A stretch of DNA of 64,000 nt from Crithidia sp. LVH-60A (Eukaryota > Euglenozoa > Kinetoplastea > Trypanosomatida > Trypanosomatidae), in NCBI GenBank assembly GCA_030078075.1, contig CP119638.1:686501-750500 (forward strand), given 5' to 3'. The notes beneath the pieces are model-generated. The model was not told where the DNA came from and ran no database searches. It worked only from the letters and a program-made list of their open reading frames with translations. How positions within the stretch are numbered: position 1 is the stretch's first letter; each line of letters opens with the position of its first letter. Positions 52,916 through 62,393 of this stretch are shown here, in pieces. The translations under genes and the position numbers were made by a program.

Positions 52916-54007
52916 ATGCGGCGGGGCTTCTCCCTCACTCCTGCCGATGCGGTGGACATCCGGGCCTTAAGCAGGGGCGACAACGATCGTGAGCTCCTCT
53001 CTTTTCACAGCGCACCGTCGCTGAATTCCGCGCAGCCGTTTCGGGCAGCATCAGTACTCGGCCTGCCACCCCGCAGCCTCTCCGCCGGCCATGCCGACGC
53101 CTTGCCGACGCTGCTCCCCGCGCAGTCCCCGTTGCTGGACCGCCAGCGAAGTACGCCGTCCGCCAATGACGTGCCTTCGTACAGCGCTGCATCGCGACTG
53201 AGCCCTGGGACAACACTGTCAGCTGCTGCGGCAGCCTCTGGTGCCTCGCCACACACGTTCGTTTTCCCCGCGGCGTCCCCTTTCGCGCCTTTAGTGTATC
53301 CCTTTTCTCAGTCGCAGGCTGCCGGTGAACGCAACCCCTCAGTTACCTCGCAGGGTGAAGGCTTCGGTCGCCTGCGAGAGACGAGTGTAGCTAGTACGCA
53401 GTTGTCTGGGGTGCTGCGACCAGGTCTTGATGGCGCGGGTCCGAACTCGTTCCTGCAGGCGCACGGTAATGGCGGCAGTGCTGTTCTGCCGCACACCTTC
53501 ACGGCTGGTACATCTCCGCCACCCTCAGAGGTGTCGCCGTCGTCGTGGCGTACGGTGCGGTTGGTGCTCTGCGCCTTCTGTCTTTTAAATAGCTTTCTCG
53601 CCTTTCTTTTTGCGTGGATGATGCGCACGCGACAGACCGCCTTCGCCGTGGTGAGCGTGCGGCTCCACTGGGATCTCGACGAGCGCGCTGCCCCGGTGCA
53701 GCGAGCCGGCGTGTACTACGCTGTTCTCGGTTTCATTCTCCTGGTGAATCGCGCCAGCGCGGCTGTGCTGATCCTGCTGCGTGCGGCTGCGTGCGTGGTG
53801 CGAGCCGGGTGCTCGAAGGGCCGCCGCGCTGTTCGCCGCGGTGTTAGCCGGGCCATCACGCACCCCGTCTTTGCCCCGCTTCTGCGCTTGTGGGCCCCAA
53901 AAGCGAATGACGACGAGGCAGCCCTTCTCTTGGGAGCGGACGGGGCCGCGGGGGCGGCGTGGGCAGCACCGCCGGCACCGCTGAAAATTCGCCGTCGCGG
54001 TACCTGA
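52916..54007 (+). CDS. Hypothetical membrane protein with two TM segments
   Basis: 363 residues; family not recognised. Residues 1-205 are Ser/Ala/Pro-rich and hydrophilic with no signal peptide, so they are probably cytosolic and disordered. Two hydrophobic segments follow: about 214-235 (LVLCAFCLLNSFLAFLFAW) and about 266-292 (YYAVLGFILLVNRASAAVLI). The loop between them contains WDLDERAAPVQRAG. A basic stretch (KGRRAVRRGVSRA) follows TM2, and the tail is acidic then basic. The topology suggests both termini on one side of the membrane with a short loop across it. The location in the cell cannot be told. The start is the first ATG after a strong acceptor. Confidence 0.75.
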   Translation: MRRGFSLTPADAVDIRALSRGDNDRELLSFHSAPSLNSAQPFRAASVLGLPPRSLSAGHADALPTLLPAQSPLLDRQRSTPSANDVPSYSAASRLSPGTTLSAAAAASGASPHTFVFPAASPFAPLVYPFSQSQAAGERNPSVTSQGEGFGRLRETSVASTQLSGVLRPGLDGAGPNSFLQAHGNGGSAVLPHTFTAGTSPPPSEVSPSSWRTVRLVLCAFCLLNSFLAFLFAWMMRTRQTAFAVVSVRLHWDLDERAAPVQRAGVYYAVLGFILLVNRASAAVLILLRAAACVVRAGCSKGRRAVRRGVSRAITHPVFAPLLRLWAPKANDDEAALLLGADGAAGAAWAAPPAPLKIRRRGT

Positions 54008-55329
54008 GCTGGAACGTGAACGGGGAAGAACGAGGTGAAGGCATTTGCGGGTTTGTACTCTCTCTTCTGGCTTGTCGGCATAGCAAGCCGTACCGTGTCC
54101 TCCACACTCGCGGTGTCCCTCTCTTCCTCTCTTGCGGATATTGGCTGTTGCTGCTGCTTCTGCTTCGCCTCCGCTTCCGCCAAAAAAAAAGGAGTCTGCT
54201 GTCAACTCCTTTTCTCATTGATCCTGCTTTTACTTTTTGTGTTTCTCTTTTCCCTGGTTGGTGTGCGGGCGGTTGCAGGCCGTCGCGAGTTTGTGTAGTG
54301 TGTTTGCGGTTCGCACCGTGTGCCATTTTTATGTTTTCATTGCTAATTGAGGCCAATTTTTTTCCGCTGCAAAAACAACACAAAGAGCTGTAAAACAACC
54401 TTTCATGGAGTTGGCTGGCGAGGAAACAATGACGTTTCCGGTTACGTGACGCTAAGACTGTAAAGGTGGTTTTGTGCTCACAGCTCAAGAGTCATGGTCG
54501 TTGTGGCGGGTCAGGAGGCACTCGATGTGTCACCCACACATCACTCGCATTTGTTGAGAAAAGTGTATTAGCATTTGTTGTGGCAGAAGCTGCTTTCTTC
54601 CTACTCTCACTCCTCTTCTCGGATTAGAAACAGAGATGTGTTTACTCGTTGCACCTATCTAACTAACAAGAATGACAACTGTCGAACCTATCTTCTTCCC
54701 TCAAACTTGCGCTACCCGCTCTCTCTCTCTCACTACTGTCCCACCACACGATGCGATAATTTTCCGCAGCATCGTGCAACACTCTACTTATCACGGACAA
54801 TTCTGTCCATTTTTCTTTTTTTCTTTTCAAACTAAATCACCTCCGTACCGATATTCAGTTTTGTTTTTTTCGTTTCTCATCTGTGTCTTTTCTCCTTTTC
54901 TTCCGGTACTTTGGATAGAGAGGGCATGTGCAGAAGTGCACATCCGGTCTTTCTTCCCCTCTCTCTCTCGAACACAAACGCCGCGTTGCGTTTACTCCTC
55001 TCGTCGCATGTGTGCACCGCCATCAAGCACCAACAACCCATCACCACTGCTTTTCAAGGCTGAAGAGCTAGCCAAGCACAAGAACAACAATAACAACAAA
55101 AAAGAACACGTTGTTTGAGGTGCGTATCGCCATCCTCATTTTTGCTGTTCTTCTCTACTCACGATACAAGCAAAAAGCAGCACCTCACATTTTCTACCCA
55201 GTATTTTTATGCCCAGGAGAGGTGAAACTCCATTGCACCTCTAGCGAGCCTCTCAACGCTTATCGCTACTGACTTTTTATTTTTATTTTTGCATTATTCT
55301 TCTCTGTAGTGCAACCAAAGGACTACACG
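54008..55329. other. Spacer before the RNase kappa-like gene
   Basis: Mixed T/C-rich DNA with an AAC-rich run (55082-55108). No supported coding region. A (CT)n-like stretch near 54718-54731 and the splice signal of the next gene at its end are the only clear elements. Confidence 0.6.
55272..55309 (+). promoter_or_regulatory. Trans-splice acceptor of the 55330 gene
   Basis: The T-rich tract (55272-55305) ends TCTCTGTAG, with AG at 55308-55309, 20 nt before the ATG at 55330. Confidence 0.7.
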
Positions 55330-55725
55330 ATGGGCTTCGGCACGCGGTCGTGCATGGTGTTCTGCTACCTAAACGCAGTATGCGCAGTGTTTATTAGCTA
55401 CCTCTTCCGCATCGGCATCAGCTCGATGGCGATTGTGTCCATCGAGAACGATTGGGACCGCATGCAGAAGGCGCGCGCCATCTTCAACGCCGGCATATGG
55501 TATTTCATTCTCGCCATCGCCATGACGGTAAAGAGTGTGCTGGACGACCGGCGGGAGCGGCGGGAGAGCGGTGATGTGCGACAGCGTGTAGCGGATTACG
55601 GCTTTGAGTTCGGCCCGAGCGGGGAGGCGGAGGCAGCGCCGCTGCTCGACCGGCGTGCGTTCACCCGCGACGACGGCACACAGGGTGGAAGCCGCCCGCG
55701 TCGGCAGTACGGCAGCGCATCCTAG
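55330..55725 (+). CDS. Small two-TM protein, possibly RNase kappa / V-ATPase-associated family
   Basis: 131 residues. Two membrane segments are clear: residues 7-31 (CMVFCYLNAVCAVFISYLF) and about 53-71 (AGIWYFILAIAMTVKSVL). A short loop (ENDWDRMQKARAIF) lies between them, and a charged tail of 58 residues follows. Size, Cys near the N-terminus, the RIGISSMAIVSIE stretch (compare LGIFF...SAVLIED) and TM2 resemble RNase kappa, a small protein associated with the V-ATPase Vo sector in animals and plausibly involved in endosome acidification. The similarity is by eye and weak. The tail (ERRERRESGD... ending QYGSAS) has no counterpart I know. The start is the ATG at 55330; in-frame codons upstream begin with GTG at the splice site. 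Confidence 0.6.
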   Translation: MGFGTRSCMVFCYLNAVCAVFISYLFRIGISSMAIVSIENDWDRMQKARAIFNAGIWYFILAIAMTVKSVLDDRRERRESGDVRQRVADYGFEFGPSGEAEAAPLLDRRAFTRDDGTQGGSRPRRQYGSAS

Positions 55726-56934
55726 GGAAATGCAAGAAAAGAGAAATCGGTGCGAGAACCCGGAAGGAAGCAAAGGGAAGAAGTGAGCATCTAAAAAACA
55801 AAAAAAAGAACACTGACTCTTGAGTATGCGTCGGATGGACGGCGGAAGACTCGAGATACCGTTGTTTCGTGTGCTAGCACAATTGCCTTTGTCGCCGCCG
55901 CTAGCGGCACTGAACGCACTTCTTCTACATCACCGTGCTCAAACCGTTCCTGGATGGCTCCTCGATACCAGAGACGTGTGCATTTCTAGTTTGCGTGGCA
56001 GTTGTGTGTTCTGCGTGTCTGTGTGCGCTATGAGAACTTGTCTGAGACGACTACTGGATCAGTGTTTGCGCATGGTGCGTGTGTGGGAGCGTGTGGGCAA
56101 ACACTCTTTACTTTTTTTGCGGTTCTGCGTGTCGTTGTGCGGCGTATTTCAGTGAGATCTTGAGGAGCTTGGTTGTCGCTGATCTGCTATCGGCGTCGCA
56201 TGTGGCTTTTTCTTTTCTCGGCCAGCTGCGGTATGCGTCTACGAGTGGAGGATAGGGAGTGGTGACCACGATCATCAAAAAGAAAAAAAAACCATAATAA
56301 GAGGGCCACAACGAAGAAATGAGGATAGGAAACATATCGCAGCAACAGGGGCACAATAATTCGATCTGTCTCGATCAGGCTGTACTGAGGCACGTCGATG
56401 CACCATGTAGCTGAAGCTGAAGGAGAAGGCGACATCGCCAACCACAACGGAACTCGGCGGTAGTTGTAGCTCTTACACTTCTGACATCGTTGTAGCGTCG
56501 GAAGTCGTATAAGATGGAGGAAAAAAAAAAGATTGGATGTGAGGTAACGGAACGCACTTACACAGAACGTTGCCAGAATCTGCTTTCTTTCTAAACAGAG
56601 GAGCGGCGATCTTGTTCTCGTCACCTCTGCAGGTATGACGTCCACGTTGCTGCTGCTCGTCTGTACGCCACCATGCGCCAGGAAAAAGAAAAGGAAAAAA
56701 GGCTTTGTTGGTGCGTCAGCGCACACACACATGAGCCAAACTGTTCCTCTTGAATTGCGGACTCCGCTCCTCACATCTACTGCTTCTACTGCTCTCCTTT
56801 TCTCCTCCCTCCTTTTGTTTTTGTACCTCTACTCAATTTTGTTTTCGCCTCGCGCACCACCGTCTCATTGTTGCCACCTTTTCTTACTATCCCCACCGCC
56901 ACCCATCGCAGCCGTTACAAGGGATCTCGTTAGA
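55726..56934. other. Spacer before the eL33 gene
   Basis: Contains a region of moderate GC (55826-56155) with a short frame of no recognisable similarity, GT-rich DNA, A runs near 56279-56291 and 56520-56530, and finally C/T-rich sequence leading to the eL33 splice site. No supported gene. Confidence 0.55.
56862..56911 (+). promoter_or_regulatory. Trans-splice acceptor of eL33
   Basis: The C/T-rich tract (56862-56904) ends CATCGCAG, with AG at 56910-56911, 24 nt before the ATG at 56935. A short leader is typical of ribosomal protein mRNAs in these organisms. Confidence 0.7.
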
Positions 56935-57369
56935 ATGGCTACTTCCAAGGTCCACGCGCAGCGCAGCAAGAAGCTGCACCAGCTGTCCACCAAGACGAGC
57001 AAGGTGAACCGCCAGCGCGGGGCACCTCGCCTGTACATGAAGGGCACGCTGGCTGGCTACACTCGTGGTCTCTACGGCCAGACGAAGCAGACCGCCCTCG
57101 TGCGCGTCGAGAACGTGAACACCCGCGAGGATGCCACCTGGTACGTCGGCAAGCGCATCTGCTACGTCTACCACGGCAAGAAGGTCAAGCGGTGTGTGCG
57201 CTGGAGCAAGGCGCCGGCGCGCCGCAGCACTGCCCGCGCTCTCTGGGGCCGCGTCACCCGCCCGCACGGTAACGCCGGTATGGTGCGCGTGAAGTTCAAC
57301 GGTGCCTCGGTGCCGGCTTCCGCCATCGGCCGCCGCATCCGCGTCTACCTGTACCCGAGCAAGATCTAA
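56935..57369 (+). CDS. RPL35A: Ribosomal protein eL33 (L35a) of the large subunit
   Basis: 144 residues, a structural protein of the cytosolic 60S subunit. The core matches human RPL35A: YTRGLYGQTKQTALVRVENV (compare [20 protein letters not shown]), WYVGKRICYVY (compare FYLGKRCAYVY), GRVTRPHGNAGMVRVKF (compare GKVTRAHGNSGMVRAKF) and AIGRRIRVYLYPSKI (compare AIGHRIRVMLYPSRI). A basic N-terminal extension of about 38 residues (KVHAQRSKKLHQLSTKTSKV) precedes the core and is absent from the human protein. Codon use is strongly biased (AAG, CGC, GTC), as expected for a highly expressed gene. Earlier in-frame codons lie upstream of the splice AG. Confidence 0.96.
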   Translation: MATSKVHAQRSKKLHQLSTKTSKVNRQRGAPRLYMKGTLAGYTRGLYGQTKQTALVRVENVNTREDATWYVGKRICYVYHGKKVKRCVRWSKAPARRSTARALWGRVTRPHGNAGMVRVKFNGASVPASAIGRRIRVYLYPSKI

Positions 57370-58704
57370 GACGAGTGGACAAAGAAGGAGTGCTACTAAG
57401 CGCGGCAAAAGAGTCTTGTGGAGCGGAGAAAAAAAAAGGGTAAAAGTTTGTGTTGCACGACTGTGTGCCCAGTGCTTCTGCCTCTCTCTTTCTCTTTCCC
57501 AGCTCCTTGTCTGTCTCCTTTTTCTGTTTGTTTTCCTGTCTTGTCGACTGATCTGTGAGTGTACGGTAGTGGGGACGCACTGTTCTCTCTTTACGGCTAC
57601 TTTTGGGGGGCTTCCCCCTTCTTTTCTTTTTTTTCTATTCTGTACTTTTAGGCTCTTCATCAAGGTAGGCGTTAGCTCAATCGATGAGCAGTCTTGACTC
57701 CATTTCATACCAACGCAACAAAAAAAGAGAAATGAAGATGGCCGCATGAGTGTCTTACTTCTACTAAAAAAAAAAAAAAAAGAAACGAGAGAGAAAGAAA
57801 GAACGTCTGCTAAGCGTTTCTTTTTTAAACAGCGTCTCTCTCTTTTCGTCGGGCGAGTAGCGGTTAGTTGAAAGCTGCTTTGCCTTTTTGCCGCCTGTCT
57901 GCTCGCATGCGCGGCTTTTGTGCGAGGTATGGAGCACAGTCTTTGTATCTAGGTCGCAATGCATCACATGAAAATCGGCGCCGTGTTTCATCACGGCTGG
58001 ACTTTTGCCGTGAACAAGGAAAAAGCCGTATCATTTTCTGCATTGCTTTCGAGTGTGTATGCGGTCACTCTCACTCCATGCGCATTCTCTTCTGTAACTC
58101 AACACATTCCACTGCTTATCTGCCTCTCTCTTTTTTTTTTCTTTTCAAGTCTCCCATATTCTTTTCTTCTTTTCCTATTCCACCGGTCTTCATTCCACAA
58201 CACGCCATCTCAAACTTCTTCGCGCCTTTTGCCTCGTTAGGTGACTTCTGTCTTGTTTCAGCTCCTTTTGACTACCGCGTGCAACCTGGAGGTAAACCCG
58301 CGTTGCAGGGAGAAAAAAAATAAAAAAGGACACTTGAGGAGGCGAGGGAGGGAGACGCGTTGCATCATAGCGCTACCTGAGAGAAAGGTAAAACGAAAAG
58401 GTTGTAGGCAAACAGTGATCTTCACACAACACCAAACTTCGCTGCTCCTATCATCGATCGTCCTTCTTCCACAATCAAAAAGCAAAAATCAAAACACACT
58501 TATTCATTGTTTTGTACTTCATGAGCTGACTGCTTCGTCGCAAAGTGTCTAAGTTTCCATTCTTCATTTTTCTTCTTCACTGTGTGTGATTGCACATTTT
58601 GTTTTCTGAAACTTTGCCGTTGTCTTCACTCGCTCCCTTCACCGGTTGCCTTCTCGCTCTCTCCTGTATTTCTTCTGAGCGCGGTCCTCGCTGCCTCGTT
58701 GAAG
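57370..58704. other. Spacer between eL33 and the GTPase gene
   Basis: T-rich and C/T-rich DNA, with an A run at about 57766-57781. No supported gene. The last 100 bases carry the splice signal of the GTPase gene. Confidence 0.6.
58615..58679 (+). promoter_or_regulatory. Trans-splice acceptor of the GTPBP-like gene
   Basis: The C/T-rich tract (about 58649-58676) ends TTCTGAG, with AG at 58678-58679, 25 nt before the ATG at 58705. Confidence 0.7.
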
Positions 58705-61296
58705 ATGCATGAAAAAGAAGTCTTTCGAATACGTGGTGACGAGCCTTCGGGGCTGGGTGGCGTGATCTCTGCGTCAGCTGCCGCACCAGCCGGGTCGCCG
58801 TCTGGCTGCGAGTCCCCACATCCCCCTGCCGCCTCTGTTCACAGCGCGTTGGAGTTCTCCACAACCTCGCAGCATGGCTGGCGGACGTCTCCTCGTGCAG
58901 CGAGTGCTGTGGTGACGTCTGGTGGGTCTGCCCCGCACCAGGTGCTGGCCAGTCGTGCTGCCGCCTCTTTCCGACAAGACCGACGGCTGCAACGCGGCCA
59001 CGTCGACGTGCAGGGAAGCGAACACGCGTTGCCAGTCACCCCCACATGGAACGGGCTTCCCTGCTCTGTGCTGCAGGGTGCGAAGTCACCCGCGTGTTTA
59101 TCGCTCCCGCCTTCGGACAGCTGTATTGCCTCGGCTACTGCGGAGCCTTCCTCTGCGTGGGGACCGGTGAACACGGCAGCCGCGGCGGGTGTGCGAGTGC
59201 CGATGCAGGCGCTACGCGCACCAAAGTCTCCAACCGCTGTTTCCTCCTCTGCGGACGCGAGTCAGAGCCTCTCCGACCATCACCATCATGTCCACCCACA
59301 GCAGCAGCAGCAGAACCCGCAACAGCACTCCCTGACTGCTGAGGATGACGAGGGCGACGTGGAGTATAAGTGGCGCCTTACCGGCATCTCGGCCCCGCGC
59401 TTCCAGCACCTCGTCACACAGATGCAGTTTCGTGTCTCGGAGGGGAGAGGGCAGTGCTTGTATGAGCTGGGAGTGTCCGATGACGGCACCCCGCGTGGGC
59501 TGACGAAGAAAGACTTTGAGGAGTCGGTGCAGACGATCCAGCGTATGGCGGCGCAGCTCCAGCTGGAGGCGACGCTGCTGCAGTGCTGTGCGGTGTCGAG
59601 GCCGTCTGGCACGAACAGCGACCACACGACAAAGCGTTCAACGGCGGCGAAAAGGCTAAGTGATCACAGGGAAAGAGTTGAGAGAGAGAAGGGGAAACGC
59701 AGCACAAGAAAAGAGGTAGAGAGTGAAGAGGAAGGAGAGCTGCTGTGCGGTGAGATAATGGTGTCTAGACGTCAGTCCAGCAGCGCGCACGACCTCAGCG
59801 TTGCCTTCTGCGGCGCCGTCGGCTGCGGCAAGTCGACGCTGATGGCCGTCCTCCTCACTGCCCGCCTCGATGACGGCTGCGGTGGCACCCGTCAATCCCT
59901 CTTTAACCACAAACACGAGCTCGACTCGGGGCGGACAAGTTCGCTGGCGGCGCGGGTGTGGACCGTGCCACAAGATTTTGCTGACGCGTCCAGTACGGGA
60001 GTGCAGTACGCCGACTCCCCACCGCTGCAGCCCGTCACATCTGTGCCGAGCCGCTTGCGTCCTAGCTGGTCGCCCGTTGTATCACCCGTTGGCTCTCCGG
60101 TGCCGCCCACCCCGCCCTTCACGAACGCGTCCCCGCGGTCTATTTCGCTGCTTGATGCCGGCGGCGACATCACCAAGACGATGCTGTTCGGCTTGATGAG
60201 CCGCAAGCCCGACTACGTGTGTGTCTGCGTCGCGGCCGACACGAACGTGGCGTCTGATGTCTCTCTCTACGCCGAGGTGTGCTGCGCCATGAACACGCCC
60301 TTCGTTGTCGTCGTCACCAAGGTGGACTGTGTGGAGGAGTTTGAGTTGGATGGTTTGGTGATGGAGCTGGCGGTGGCGCTGGAGGGGATGGGGTGTGTGG
60401 CGGAGCAGGTGGAGACGATGCAGGCGGCTGCGGCCTACTGCCGGGAGTGGCTGCCGCGTCACCGCGACGCGGCCGTTGACGGCGGGGGTGTTGCAGGGAG
60501 TAGTGCACTGCGTTGCGCCTCTCCGACGAGCGCAACTGCCCAGCCACCGCTTGAGCGCTTGCGGGTGCCTGTTTTCTGCGTCTCCTCGGTGGAGGGCGGG
60601 GAGGGGCTGCACCTCTTCCGCTCCTGCCTCTCCCACCTGCAGAACCCACCGCCCTCGCCCCCGCTCAGTCCCCCGTTGTGTGCCTCCAAACCGCCCTTCG
60701 AAGTGCTGCTCGACTGCGCCTTTGAAGTGGACGCCGTCGGCCCCGTCGTGCGCGGACGCGTAGCGCACGGTCCGGTAGAGGTTGGCTGCATCTGTTACAT
60801 CGGCCCTGGGAGCGACGGCCGCTTCTATACCGTGCTCGTCCGCAGCATCCACGTGGATGGCGAGCACGTGAACACGGCGCAGCCTGGGGACGAGGCGACC
60901 TTCGCGCTGGATCGCCTCCCCACGGCCGTGACTGTGGCACACAAGGGGAAGGTGCTGGTGCGGCAGCCAGGGCGGGTGGCGATGGCCTTCGAAGCCACAG
61001 TGCAAGTCTTGGCTCAGTCGGTGAGCGCGCACATGGAGCCCATTCTCTACACCCGCAACGCGCGGCAGGCTGTGCACGTGTCAGAGGTCAGTCCGGTGCC
61101 GAGCCCGCTACCCGAATCGCCAGAGGGCTCGGCGGCGATGCACGACGGACACCGAGAGTGCAGAGTGCGTTGCCGCTTTCTGTTCCGGCCCGAGGTGGTG
61201 GGGCCGGGTGACGCGCTGGTGCTGCACTGGGCTCCGCGTGGCATCGCGGTGGGCCGCATCACCGGCATTGAGGCTGCGAGTGGCGAGGGCCTGTAG
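58705..61296 (+). CDS. GTPBP1/GTPBP2-like translational GTPase with atypical G3 motif
   Basis: 863 residues. GTPBP1 and GTPBP2 are elongation-factor-like GTPases linked to ribosome rescue and mRNA decay. The P-loop GAVGCGKST is at 370-378. The family-specific switch I LFNHKHELDSGRTSS (about 400-415) corresponds to LFRHKHEIESGRTSS in GTPBP1. The G4 motif is TKVD (538-541), as in the family. The G3 motif, normally DLAGHEKY, is DAGGDITK (484-491): the catalytic His is missing and the loop is one residue shorter. C-terminal beta-barrel domains start near residue 664 (VDAVGPVVRGRVAHG, VRSIHVDGEHV, GDEATFAL) and run to about 860. The N-terminal 250 residues and a linker near 310-355 are low complexity. 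The start is the first ATG after the splice AG. Nucleotide binding looks intact; hydrolysis may not be. Confidence 0.82.
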   Translation: MHEKEVFRIRGDEPSGLGGVISASAAAPAGSPSGCESPHPPAASVHSALEFSTTSQHGWRTSPRAASAVVTSGGSAPHQVLASRAAASFRQDRRLQRGHVDVQGSEHALPVTPTWNGLPCSVLQGAKSPACLSLPPSDSCIASATAEPSSAWGPVNTAAAAGVRVPMQALRAPKSPTAVSSSADASQSLSDHHHHVHPQQQQQNPQQHSLTAEDDEGDVEYKWRLTGISAPRFQHLVTQMQFRVSEGRGQCLYELGVSDDGTPRGLTKKDFEESVQTIQRMAAQLQLEATLLQCCAVSRPSGTNSDHTTKRSTAAKRLSDHRERVEREKGKRSTRKEVESEEEGELLCGEIMVSRRQSSSAHDLSVAFCGAVGCGKSTLMAVLLTARLDDGCGGTRQSLFNHKHELDSGRTSSLAARVWTVPQDFADASSTGVQYADSPPLQPVTSVPSRLRPSWSPVVSPVGSPVPPTPPFTNASPRSISLLDAGGDITKTMLFGLMSRKPDYVCVCVAADTNVASDVSLYAEVCCAMNTPFVVVVTKVDCVEEFELDGLVMELAVALEGMGCVAEQVETMQAAAAYCREWLPRHRDAAVDGGGVAGSSALRCASPTSATAQPPLERLRVPVFCVSSVEGGEGLHLFRSCLSHLQNPPPSPPLSPPLCASKPPFEVLLDCAFEVDAVGPVVRGRVAHGPVEVGCICYIGPGSDGRFYTVLVRSIHVDGEHVNTAQPGDEATFALDRLPTAVTVAHKGKVLVRQPGRVAMAFEATVQVLAQSVSAHMEPILYTRNARQAVHVSEVSPVPSPLPESPEGSAAMHDGHRECRVRCRFLFRPEVVGPGDALVLHWAPRGIAVGRITGIEAASGEGL

Positions 61297-62393
61297 TGAG
61301 GCAAGGGGGATCTGCTTCTGTTTTAGCGTTGCAGATCGACATCCTCGACCGGCCATTTCTGCTCAGCAGCTTCGGCCACAACGCTAGCAACATCAAAAAA
61401 AAAGGGAAGAGAGGATATTTGTGAGAAGAAAGACACGTTTGAAAGTGACGAAATAAAGGAAGGCAGGAGAACTCTTCTTGTCGAGAGGAAAGTTTCTCTG
61501 CCCCTCTTTTCTTATTGAGCGATGGACATCGCCTAGAACGCTGTCAAACTTCTTCTTTCTTCTTGTTGGTAGCTGCGCCATTTCAATTTTTCGATTAGTT
61601 TTCCCTTCGTCTTCCTTGAGTTTGCATTGCGTGTCGACTCGCCCATTTGTGTGTGTATGTGTGTGTGTATGTGTTTTTTTCTTTCACCGCACTGCTCACG
61701 TCTTTTACACCTATGTTTCCTCATTTTTATTTTTTACTCTCGCTCACTTGTGCTGAGCACTCGCGAAGTTGGCAGCCACGCAGTGACGTCGTCATTGATC
61801 TCTGTTTTTTTTTTTTTTTTTTTCGTATTCTACAAGATGGGCTGTACGAACATACACACACTTATACACGTTTTTTTTTTTCACACCAAAACAATAATAA
61901 TAAAAAAGGAAAACAGATACCAGCTCACTAGATGGCGTTTTGAAGAGTATTCACGTGTATAGAGAGAGAGAGATGATTTGATAAGAGCTGGTTTTTTTTT
62001 TGTTTACTTGCTAGTCTTTATGCCTTACCTGATTAACTATGCCGCTGCTTTCCATTCTACCCTCCCTAAGCTTCATGTATTTTCTTCCTTCTGTTTTCTT
62101 TCTCTTTTCCTTTCCCTTTCTCACTTACAACGCAGCGTCGTCGACCAGCATTCAGCGGACAGAAGCATTTACGGCGCTGCGCACGCTTAACCCATCAAGC
62201 TTCCCTACTTTTTTTCTACTTGATTTTGATGCGCCGCAAATAACTCTTGAAAGTACTCTTTGCCGCATTTCTTTTGTAGACCATCCAAAGAGGAGGCTCT
62301 ATCATGGGCTTTCAGGTTGCATTACCGCAGAAAAAAGATATGTGGCAGCTTCACGAGCCCCTCGAGGCTCAACACGCATTTCTCTCTTCACCA
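61297..62393. other. Spacer and leader region before the M64-like gene
   Basis: Contains a GT repeat (61649-61673), a run of 19 T (61805-61823), A-rich and GA-rich short tracts and C/T-rich sequence. In-frame upstream ATGs at 62304 and 62340 lie near its end and could belong to the coding region if the first splice AG is used. Confidence 0.55.
62206..62279 (+). promoter_or_regulatory. Candidate trans-splice acceptor of the M64-like gene
   Basis: T-rich tracts at about 62209-62227 and 62264-62276 lead to AG at 62278-62279. Later AGs occur at 62314-62315 and 62329-62330. Which one is used decides whether the upstream in-frame ATGs are in the mRNA. Confidence 0.4.

Noticed and set aside
55826-56155. 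Possible small gene of about 110 codons between the RNase kappa-like gene and eL33
   Set aside because: Its translation is Leu/Arg/Cys-rich with no recognisable feature, it has no clear splice tract just upstream, and it overlaps what is probably 3' UTR.
57868-58323. Frame of about 150 codons between eL33 and the GTPase
   Set aside because: Mixed low-GC codon use, a Phe/Ser-rich middle from a C/T tract and no recognisable motif. It is most likely UTR sequence.
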